This document shows positions 45,572 through 52,597 of a stretch of 64,000 nucleotides of DNA, piece by piece (the first letter of the stretch is position 1; each line of letters starts with the position of its first letter). The notes beneath the pieces are model-generated. The model saw only the letters and a list, made by a program, of their open reading frames with translations. It made no database searches and was not told where the DNA came from. The translations under genes were made by a program, and so were the position numbers. The stretch is from JAIBJN01 sp963839745. Lineage in GTDB: Bacteria; Actinomycetota; Thermoleophilia; Gaiellales; Gaiellaceae. The DNA lies in NCBI GenBank assembly GCA_963839745.1, contig CAWIWC010000005.1:496001-560000 (forward strand), written 5' to 3'.

Positions 45572-46478
45572 GAGACCGCCTCCACGAAGTCGCGGATGAG
45601 CAGGTTGACCTTCACCGGGTCGCGGACGTGGGGAGCGTGGCCGGAGCCCTCGAGCGTCACGAGCCGGCCGCCGGTCGTGCTCCGCCAGCGCGACGCCCAT
45701 GGGCAAGCGGGACGGATCCGCGTCGTCGTCGCCGTGGAGGACGAGCACCGGGCACCGGATCCGCGCGGCAGATGCTCGTGACGCTTCTCCGAGCCTCAGG
45801 CCGGCGCCGCCTCGGTCGCGATGCAGCGTTTCGGGCGTCGTGTCGAGCCCCCAGCTGACGCAATCTTCGATCTGCTTCGTCGAGTGCGGCTCCGAGAAGC
45901 ACTGCGAGAAGAAGAACTCGAGGAAGCCCTGGAAGTCGCGCAACCAGTAGTGACGGTTGAACTTGGCCCAGCCTTCGTCGGTGTCGAACTCCTCGTCGAA
46001 GCGCTTCGACGATCGCGCGGTGCAACGGCTCGAGGCTGCCGAGCGGGAACGAAGGGCCGATGAAGACGCGCGCCTGCGACGCGCTCCGGATGCGCGGCGG
46101 CCAAGAGCAGACCCCGCTGCCCGCCCAGTGAGAACCCGACGATCACCGCCTGATCGGTGCCGGTCGCGTCCAGGACTGCGAGCGCGTCGGCCGCGTACTC
46201 GCGCTCGTCGTAGGCCTCGGCTCGAGCGGGCCGGTCCGAGCTGCCCGTTCCCGCGGGGGTCGAAGGTGATCGCACTCGAGTGGCGCGCGAAGTAGGGGAG
46301 CTGCATCTTCCAGTGGCGCGAGTGGACGATCGTCCAGGTCGGGGAGGAGGAGAACGGTCGGCTCACCGTCGCCGTAGACCTCGTAGAAGACGCGGACGCC
46401 GTCTCGCTCGACGTAGCCCTCCGAGTCCGGGTAGCGGGCGCGGGTCTGCTCGGCCCTCTCGCCGGCCACGATCGTCAC
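45568..46478 (-). pseudogene. Alpha/beta-hydrolase, tandem copy 4 (GxSLG type), frameshifted
   Basis: GTG 46478 overlaps the TetR stop as GTGA and gives AGERAEQTRARYPDSEGYVE. Recognisable blocks are TWTIVHSRHWKMQLPYFARH, the elbow VIVGFSLGGQRGLLLAAAHP, YWLRDFQGFLEFFFSQCFSE and LEGSGHAPHVRDPVKVNLL. Several frame changes lie between. First of the four hydrolases to be transcribed; resembles copy 2, so the array reads as a duplicated two-gene unit. Confidence 0.8.
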
Positions 46479-47054
46479 TTCTCGACCTCGGTGAGCCAGC
46501 CGTCGATCCAGTCCAGCAGCTCGCGCTGGCCGCTCTCGAAGCCCGAGAGCCGCTCCAGGATGATCCCTTCGTTGAAGGTGACCACGAGCGTGACGAGCGC
46601 CTCCAGCGGGATCGGGATGCCGTAGCGCTCGCGCGGCTCGGCCAGCGCCTCCATGAGCACGGCGCGCCACTCGTCGTGCACATGGCCCACGCGCTCGCGC
46701 AGCTCCGGCCGGTTCCAGGACAACGCCTGCAGCTCGAACCAGACCTTCTGGTACTCGACGGTCGGCATCCAGGTAGCGCATGGCCGTCCGCCACTTCTCT
46801 GCGAAGGGCACGGTCGGGTCGGCGTACATCGCCCGCTGCCGCGCGATGAGCCGGTCGGTGAAGCGCTCGAGGACGCGCACGAGCAGGTTCTCGACCGACC
46901 CGAAGTAGTAGTGGACGAGCCCGTGATTGAGGCCTGCTTCGGCGGCGACGCGCCGGGTCGTCACGCTCGGGGAGCCGAGCTCGACGAGGAGGCGTTCCGC
47001 TGCATCGAGGAACGCCTCCTCCGTCTTAGCCCTGGCTACCTGCGCCGCAGCCAC
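46475..47054 (-). CDS. TetR-family transcriptional regulator, one frameshift
   Basis: GTG 47054. The N-terminal HTH reads AFLDAAERLLVELGSPSVTT and RRVAAEAGLNHGLVHYYFGS, typical TetR. After WRTAMRYLD the frame shifts by one surplus base near 46770 and continues PTVEYQKVWFELQALSWNRP to a C-terminus WIDGWLTEVEK. About 192 residues repaired. It lies inside the operon between the tiny membrane gene and the hydrolases, and is the natural candidate to bind the repeats at 49881-49917. Confidence 0.88.
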
Positions 47055-47173
47055 CGAATGACCGAGTCGAGCCGGGCCCGGCCGATGAGCAAGAGCCCTG
47101 TCGCGGCGGTCGTCCCCCCGGCTGCCAGAGTGCCGAGGAGGACGCCTTCGCCCATGTGGTGAGCGACGATCAC
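47036..47173 (-). CDS. 45-residue single-span membrane protein
   Basis: A short gene whose GTG start overlaps the SBP56 stop (GTGA) and whose end overlaps the TetR start by 19 bases. It encodes VIVAHHMGEGVLLGTLAAGG, a helix through TTAATGLLLIGRAR and a basic tail LDSVIRWLRRR. One membrane span with a positively charged C-terminus. No family recognised. The double overlap and intact frame in an otherwise damaged region support it as real. Confidence 0.6.
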   Translation of the reverse strand: MIVAHHMGEGVLLGTLAAGGTTAATGLLLIGRARLDSVIRWLRRR

Positions 47174-48488
47174 TGGAAGATCTCCGTCGTGCAGTCGCCG
47201 CCCTGGAGCCGCACCTCGTGCGCGCGGGCCGGCCCGCCGGGGCGGTCGTGGAAGTCCACGAAGAAGTCGCGATCGACCTCCATGGAGCCATCCTCGCCGA
47301 TGTCGACCTTCAGGAGCCAGGAGCGCAGCTCCGGGTAGAACTGGTTGTCCCACGTCGAGTAGAGCGAGTTGGTGACGTAGAGGCGCTTCCCGTCGAGTGA
47401 GAGCTGGAGCATCTGCGGCCCGCCGTTCAGCTCCCGACCAGCGTCGCTCGGCTTGCCGAGCAGCCCGCCCAGCCAGAGCCGACCGGTCAGCTTCGGATTC
47501 GCCGGATCGGAGACGTCGTAGCGTCGCAGGTCGCCGTGCAGCCAGTCGGAGAAGTAGAGCGCCTTGTCGTCCATCGAGAGGACGAGGTCGGTGATGAGCG
47601 CCGGCACCGGGAAGGGCCAGCCCTCGAGCTCGACCGGGTCGGTCGTGATCACGGGCTTGGCCGACCACGTGCCGTTGTCGCGCCCGAAGTGCCAGATGTT
47701 GCTCGAGAGCGCCGCGCCGAGGAACCCTTCCTTCGCACTCGGCTCGTGCAGGACGCGGATCTCCAGCGGGACGAGGCCCTGCTCGCCCAGGTCGATCGTC
47801 TGCTCGAGCGTCCGCTCCTCGAGGTTCCAGAAGTGGAGCCTCTGGCCGTAACGGCCGGCCTGGACGTCGGCGAGGTCGAAGCCGGGCTCGAACGCGTTCG
47901 GCTCCCCGAACTCGGAGGAGACGAGCGTGTTCTCGCGCGGCTGGTACCAGAAGTCGTAGTTCATAGGCGGGTGCGGGCCGCCGTTCTCCCACCGCCCCTT
48001 GATCTCGAACGTCTTCGAGTCGAGCACGGCGAAGCCGCCGGCCGCGTTGCCGTCTGCGTCGCCGAGCATGCTCATGACGACGTTGTCGCCCGGCATGCAG
48101 TGAACTGTGTGCGGCCGCGTCAGCCCGGTCTTCGCCACGATCTCGTCCGGCTCGATCACCTTCTCGATCGTGGGCCGGCGGGGGTCGTCGGCGACGTTCA
48201 GGATGTGGATGCGCGACGACCGGAAGCCCGGCACGATCAGGTGCGAGCGGTCGGGGCCGTGGCACGCGGACGAGCAGCGGTTCCAGCCGTAGTGGTGGAG
48301 CTCGTCGCCCACGTTGGGCATGGGCGTCTCGTGGACGATCCGAGCCGTCCTCGGCGTCGACGACGGCGAGGAAGTCGGGCGCGTCCACGCCGGTGCCTTC
48401 GTGCAGGCAGGCGACGTAGAGGAACTCTTCGCGGAGGCGCTTGCATCGCCTCCTGTGGCGAGGAATGGAGAGAGCTGTGGGGGGTCAT
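47170..48488 (-). pseudogene. SBP56/methanethiol oxidase-family protein, two frameshifts near the start
   Basis: ATG 48488 after AGGAGG. The N-terminus MTPHSSLHSSPQEAMQAPP is followed, after breaks near 48434 and 48347 (each a surplus C or G), by HETPMPNVGDELHHYGWNRC and the Cys motif C-S-S-A-C-H-G, then RPHTVHCMPGDNVVMSMLGD and the SBP56 beta-propeller to DCTTEIFQ. Family members bind selenium or copper and some oxidise methanethiol to formaldehyde, sulfide and peroxide. About 439 residues repaired. The start region is nearly identical to the second copy upstream. Confidence 0.86.
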
Positions 48489-48514
48489 GTGAACCTCCTG
48501 GTCGAAGTGCTGGT

Positions 48515-49768
48515 CTAGTGCTCACCGGGCTCGAGGGGGATGCTGGGGTCGAAGAGCATCATGTGCGGGCCGGCCGGGCCTCTCGTGGCCTTCTTCTGGA
48601 CGTCGGTGAAGCTGACCCAGGGCTGCCCGCCGGTAGTGGTCGGGGTGAGCGCCCGGAACGCTTGGCGACGTCGAACAGCCAGATCCCGTAGTCGTCGTTG
48701 CGCGGCCGGCCCGAAGTCGGGGTCGTCGTCCCACGGAGTGAGCAGCGAGTTGGAGACGTAGAGGCGCCGGTTGTCGCGGCTCAGCCGGAGCATGTTCGGG
48801 TGCGGCACGGAGACGGTGGCCGTGAGCACCGGGTTGAACGGATCGGCGATGTCGTACTGCTGGACGGTATCCGCGAACCAGTTGGTCACGTACATGAAGC
48901 GGTTGTCGTAGGACAGGATCAGGTCGGCCGGGATCGCGAGGCCGTCCTCGGGCCCGAGCACCTGCTGGAAGTCGAAGACGCCGTCACGGTCGTCGTCGTC
49001 GGCGAGCCACACGGCGCTCGTGCCCGGCGCGTTGATGAAGGCCCGCCGGGCGCCGTGCTCCTTGACGAAGCGCACCATGAGCGCGCCGCTGTCGTGCCCA
49101 GGTCGGCGGTCTGGATCACTTTCTGCCGCCGGACGTCCCAGACGCGACCTCGTCGCCGAGACAGCCTGGATCGATGCCTCCTCCGCACGTGGCCGGCGGC
49201 CCGAACGTCGAGCTGATGCCGCGGTTGGCCTTGGGGAGCGCTGCGAAGTCGTACATGTACGTCGGCCCCAGATCGCCGGGCGTGCGCACCGGTCCCGGTC
49301 CGAAGTGCCGCTTGAACGCGCCGGTGCGGTCGCTGATCTCGACGAGGCCGCCCGGCAGCGTCGTGCCGGTGGCTGCGCCGATCATGGGGACGAGGAACTT
49401 CCCGTCCATGTCCATGACGCCGTGCGGCACGACGTAGCCGCTCTCGCGGCCAGCTGGTCGTCGACTGCCCTGAGCGCCATCGTCTTTCGGTCGCGTCCGA
49501 TGTCGAAGACCTGGATCCGGTTCGAGAAGAGACCCGGCACGACCAGGCGCTCCTGGTCGCGCGAGTATCCGAAGTGGTGGAGCTCGTCGCCCACGTTGGG
49601 CATGGGCGTCTCGTGGATGATGGAGCCGTCCTCGGCATCGACGACGGCGATGAAGTCGGGCGCGTCCACGCCGGTGCCTTCGTGCAGGCAGGCGACGTAG
49701 AGGAACTCCTCCGGAGGCGCCTGCATGGCCTCCTGCGGCGAGGAATGGAGAGAGCTGTGGTGGGTCAT
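48515..49768 (-). pseudogene. SBP56-like paralogue without the Cys motif, multiply frameshifted
   Basis: ATG 49768, same leader as its downstream sister: MTHHSSLHSSPQEAMQAPPE and EFLYVACLHEGTGVDAPDF. After HHFGYSRDQERLVVPGLFSN the sequences part ways: the C-S-S-A-C-H-G motif is absent, and the body reads GKFLVPMIGAATGTTLPGGL, YMYDFAALPKANRGISSTFG and LILSYDNRFMYVTNWFADTV. Breaks lie near 49.45, 49.15, 49.10 and 48.7 kb. The end GPHMMLFDPSIPLEPGEH is not shared with the sister. Probably a beta-propeller with a different ligand. Confidence 0.8.
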
Positions 49769-49793
49769 GTGAACCTCCTGGTCGAAGTGCTGG

Positions 49794-49870
49794 CTAGTGC
49801 TCACCGGGCTCGAGGGGGATGCTGGGATCGAAGAGCATCATGTGCGGGCCGGCCGGCCCTCTCGTCGCCT
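49794..49870 (-). pseudogene. 3'-terminal remnant of a third SBP56-like copy
   Basis: The last 24 codons and stop of an SBP56-like gene, ATRGPAGPHMMLFDPSIP plus LEPGEH, lie directly upstream of the second copy and match the end of that copy almost exactly at DNA level. The spacer that follows is also the same as the spacer between the two copies. Nothing of the rest of the gene remains. It marks an earlier third tandem copy or a recombination joint. Confidence 0.75.
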
Positions 49871-49880
49871 CCTGCTCGAA

Positions 49881-49917
49881 TGACTTAGTCAGTTGACTTA
49901 GGCATTTGACTAAACAG
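49881..49917 (-). promoter_or_regulatory. Three 13-bp-spaced TGACTTA repeats, probable operator of the SBP56/hydrolase operon
   Basis: An AT-rich island in GC-rich DNA contains TGACTTA at 49881, TGACTTA at 49894 and TGACTAA at 49907, exactly 13 bp apart; the first extends into the palindrome TGACTTAGTCA (49881-49891). It lies upstream of the minus-strand operon that includes a TetR gene and downstream-convergent to nothing else. Binding by that TetR protein is inference. The iteron-like spacing is near, not equal to, a helical turn. Confidence 0.55.
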
Positions 49918-49956
49918 AGGCGTAGATGTCAAGCCCCGCTCTGGAGGGCTCGAGGT

Positions 49957-50391
49957 TTAGGGCCGCTGGGCGAGGAGGTCGCGCGCGGTCTCGTGGACGG
50001 CGTCGTCGTGCGTGCGCCAGAGCGCCTCGGCGAGAGCGCCGAGCACGTCGCGGATGCCGATCATGCCGAGGAGGTTCTCGCCCTCCACGACCGGCAGGTG
50101 CCGCACTCGCCGCTCTCCCATGAGGCGGGCGACGGCCAGGATGTCGGCGTCCGGGGAGGCGGTCAGGACCGGCGTCGTCATCGCGTCGCCGACGAGCACG
50201 CGATCGAGGTCCTCGCCTTGCGCCACGAGGCGGAGCACGTCCCGCTCGGTGAGGATGCCGACGAGCCGGGATCCTTCGCACACGGCGACGGAGCCGATGC
50301 CCGCCTTACCCATGCTGCGGGCCGCCTCGCGCACGCTTTCGCCGGGCGCGCCCTGGACGACGTGCGTGGACATGACGTCGGAGATCGACAC
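49957..50391 (-). CDS. CBS-domain pair protein
   Basis: 144 residues made almost entirely of two CBS domains (about 8-62 and 70-128): ISDVMSTHVVQGAPGESVRE with VGILTERDVLRLV, then VGDAMTTPVLTASPDADILA with LGMIGIRDVLGAL. Such stand-alone proteins sense adenine nucleotides and act on an unknown partner. GTG 50391 is used; an ATG at the seventh codon is an alternative. No ribosome site stands out. It precedes the operator island, so it is a separate unit. Confidence 0.92.
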   Translation of the reverse strand: MSISDVMSTHVVQGAPGESVREAARSMGKAGIGSVAVCEGSRLVGILTERDVLRLVAQGEDLDRVLVGDAMTTPVLTASPDADILAVARLMGERRVRHLPVVEGENLLGMIGIRDVLGALAEALWRTHDDAVHETARDLLAQRP

Positions 50392-50440
50392 CTACCTCAC
50401 GCGTACCCGTTCGGGCCGCTGCCCACACCGCCTCGCCCGA

Positions 50441-51550
50441 CTAGCTCTCCTTGGCGCGCCTGCGCTCCTTGTCGTAGACCGGGTGCTGCGCGACCTCGCC
50501 GGCGACCTGCTCGTCGCCGACCTGCGCGACGACGCCCTGTCCCTCCTGCCTGAGCTCCTTGCGGATCTTCGCCAGGCCCAGCGTCTTGCCCCCGAGGAAC
50601 GGCGAGACCACGGCCTGGGTCACGATGCCGACCTCTTCGCCGTCGACCCAGAGCGGCGCGCCGCTTGCCTCGTCGCCGCCGCTCTCGAGCACCACGCTCG
50701 TCAGCCGGAGCTGTGTTTCGTCCTTGGCCGTCGCGAGGGCCGCCCTCCCCTGGAACTCGCCCTTGTCCAGCTCGACCGACCAGCCGAGTCCGCACTCGTA
50801 CGGCGAGACGGTCGGGTCGTACTCGATGCCGCCGATGATGAAGCCGCCCTCGATGCGGAAGAGGTCGAGCGCGACCATCCCGATGAGCTTCATCCCCTGC
50901 GGCTCGCCGGCCTCGACGAGCGCGTCCCAGAGCTCGAGCGCGCGGTCGCGGTCGACCCAGAGCTCGTAGCCGAGCTCGGCCGTGTAGCCGAGGCGCGTCA
51001 TGAAGACCGGGATCCCCGCGATCGAGACGTCCTCCCGGAACGTGTAGTAGGGGAAGGCCTCGGCCGAGAGGTCGGCGTCGGTCATTCCCTGGAGGATCTC
51101 CCGGCTCTTCGGCCCCTGAAGGCAGAGGTGGGGCATGTCGTCCGTGAACTCGCGGACGACGATGTCGGAGCCCTCGGCAGCGGCGCTGAAGATCTCGTAG
51201 TCGCGGTCGTTCGCGCCGCAGAAGCGGACGTGGTCGGGCGCGCGCATCATGGTCGTGCAGTCGTCGACCATCATCCCGTCCTCGTCCGTGAGGGCCCCGT
51301 AGGCGATGTGGCCGGGTGTCAGCTTGGAGACGTCGCGCGTGACGATCGAGTTGACGAGGTCGAGCGCGCCGTCGCCGTCCAGGTCGACCTTGCGCAGCAT
51401 CGTGAAGTCCATCAGCCCCGCCGTCTCGCGCACCGCGCGGTACTCCTCCTCGGTGTCGGTGACCTCCAGGGGCGCGAAATAGCCGAAGAGGTCCATCCAC
51501 TCGTCGGTCAACGCCTTCAGGCGCGGGTAGAAGGCGGTCTCCTTGCTCAC
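50441..51550 (-). CDS. GcvT-family THF-dependent aminomethyl/methyl transferase-like protein
   Basis: 369 residues with the GcvT folate-binding fold (N-terminal domain to about 260) and the C-terminal GcvT_C barrel (VELDKGEFQGRAALATAKDE onward). The YTAELGYELWV motif and the aspartate in the folate pocket region YGALTDEDGMMVDDCTTMMR are recognisable. It is not with other glycine-cleavage genes, so it is more likely a demethylase or methyltransferase of the wider family (DmdA, sarcosine or methoxy compounds). The TMADH module 5 kb upstream makes C1 transfer to tetrahydrofolate plausible. GTG 51550 with GAGGAG. Confidence 0.88.
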   Translation of the reverse strand: MSKETAFYPRLKALTDEWMDLFGYFAPLEVTDTEEEYRAVRETAGLMDFTMLRKVDLDGDGALDLVNSIVTRDVSKLTPGHIAYGALTDEDGMMVDDCTTMMRAPDHVRFCGANDRDYEIFSAAAEGSDIVVREFTDDMPHLCLQGPKSREILQGMTDADLSAEAFPYYTFREDVSIAGIPVFMTRLGYTAELGYELWVDRDRALELWDALVEAGEPQGMKLIGMVALDLFRIEGGFIIGGIEYDPTVSPYECGLGWSVELDKGEFQGRAALATAKDETQLRLTSVVLESGGDEASGAPLWVDGEEVGIVTQAVVSPFLGGKTLGLAKIRKELRQEGQGVVAQVGDEQVAGEVAQHPVYDKERRRAKES

Positions 51551-51621
51551 GGGTCTCCTCTCGTCGCGGCTTCGGCGGGATTCTGACGTAACAGAAGTCG
51601 TGTTCGCGGCGTACTTGCAGT

Positions 51622-52089
51622 GTGCGAAGCGGATTCGAGCCGACGCTGCGCCTCGAGCTTCCAGCCGGCTGGGCGAGCCTTCACGAGGGCGAGGCGTTCT
51701 TCGACGTCTACCGGCCGCTCGTCGGGACCGGCGAGGGCCGGCTGATCCGGGACGTCGCCGTCCTGGTCGCGCGCCTGGACGGGGACGAGGCGCCGGGAGA
51801 CGTGATCGACGTGCTCGAGGCGAATCCATCGCTCGAGGTGGGCGGCGTCGGGACGGCGCAGCTCGACGGGGCCGAGGGCTTGAGGGCGGACGTCGAGGCG
51901 ACCGGCGAGAGCACCGTGGTCTCGTTCCCGGGCGGCTCGCTCTTCGTCTTCCCCGGACGGAAGCTGCGGGTCCACGCGGTCGACGTGGACGGGAGGACGG
52001 TCGTCCTCGTCGTCGACGCGGCCGCCGAGCGCTTCGAGGAGGACGTCGAGGCGGCGGAGCCCGTCCTCGAGAGCATCGACTTCTCCTAG
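51622..52089 (+). CDS. Hypothetical protein
   Basis: 155 residues from GTG 51622; a stop lies a little upstream. Mixed alpha/beta, acidic, ending LESIDFS. RLELPAGWASLHEGEAFFDV and FPGGSLFVFPGRKLRVHAVD look like an extracytoplasmic-type beta domain, but there is no signal peptide in this frame. I do not recognise it. It precedes a lipoprotein gene by 34 bp on the same strand. Confidence 0.65.
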   Translation: MRSGFEPTLRLELPAGWASLHEGEAFFDVYRPLVGTGEGRLIRDVAVLVARLDGDEAPGDVIDVLEANPSLEVGGVGTAQLDGAEGLRADVEATGESTVVSFPGGSLFVFPGRKLRVHAVDVDGRTVVLVVDAAAERFEEDVEAAEPVLESIDFS

Positions 52090-52123
52090 TTTGGCGCGGC
52101 GCGGGAGGAGGTATTGCCGTGCC

Positions 52124-52591
52124 ATGCTCGGAGTTCGCTCATACATGTTGGCCTCGATCGGCGGCGTCGGCGTGCTTTTCCTGGCGGCGTGCGGTGGCGA
52201 CGGTGGGGAGCGCCTGTCGAAGGACGAATGGATCGAGCAGGCGGACGCGATCTGCGCGCGGGCCAGCGAGGACGTCGAGGCGCTCACCGAGCCGACGAAG
52301 CTCGACGAGATCCCGGAGTTTACGGACACGGCGTCCGAGATCTCGCGCGGCGCGCTCTCGGATCTGCGCGCACTGCAGCCGCCGGAGGAAGACCAGGCGA
52401 CCGTCGATGAGATGCTCGACCTGGTCGAGCAGCAGATCGAGATCGGCGAGCAGATCGGCGAGGCGGCGGCGGATGGCGACCAAGACGAGGTTCAGCGGCT
52501 CGCCGACGAGGCCGACCCCATCGAGAACGAGGCGAACGAGAAGGCTCGCCAGTACGGCCTCGACGACTGCGGCGACGACTCGGACCGCTGA
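52124..52591 (+). CDS. Small secreted lipoprotein of unknown function
   Basis: 155 residues. The signal MLASIGGVGVLFLAAC ends in a clear lipobox; the mature part is a helical, very acidic domain starting LSKDEWIEQADAICARASED, with a second Cys near the end that could pair with the one in DAICAR. I use ATG 52124; the GGAGGAGG site lies 13 bases upstream, further than usual. Similar short lipoproteins are numerous in soil actinobacteria. Confidence 0.75.
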   Translation: MLGVRSYMLASIGGVGVLFLAACGGDGGERLSKDEWIEQADAICARASEDVEALTEPTKLDEIPEFTDTASEISRGALSDLRALQPPEEDQATVDEMLDLVEQQIEIGEQIGEAAADGDQDEVQRLADEADPIENEANEKARQYGLDDCGDDSDR

Positions 52592-52597
52592 CGCGCG

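Noticed and set aside
41298..46478. Natural-product biosynthetic cluster (polyketide/peptide)
   Set aside because: Hydrolases and a glycosyltransferase are present, but there is no synthase, carrier protein or peptide precursor.
34700..49500. Programmed +1 frameshifting as the explanation of the broken genes
   Set aside because: No common slippery motif or stop codon precedes the shifts, several occur per gene, and they are local to one segment. Assembly error explains them better; kept as a testable alternative in the findings.
49797..49917. A continuous small protein running from the iteron region into the SBP56 remnant
   Set aside because: A frame is open there, but the AT-rich part has atypical codons and the conserved piece is plainly the end of an SBP56-like gene.
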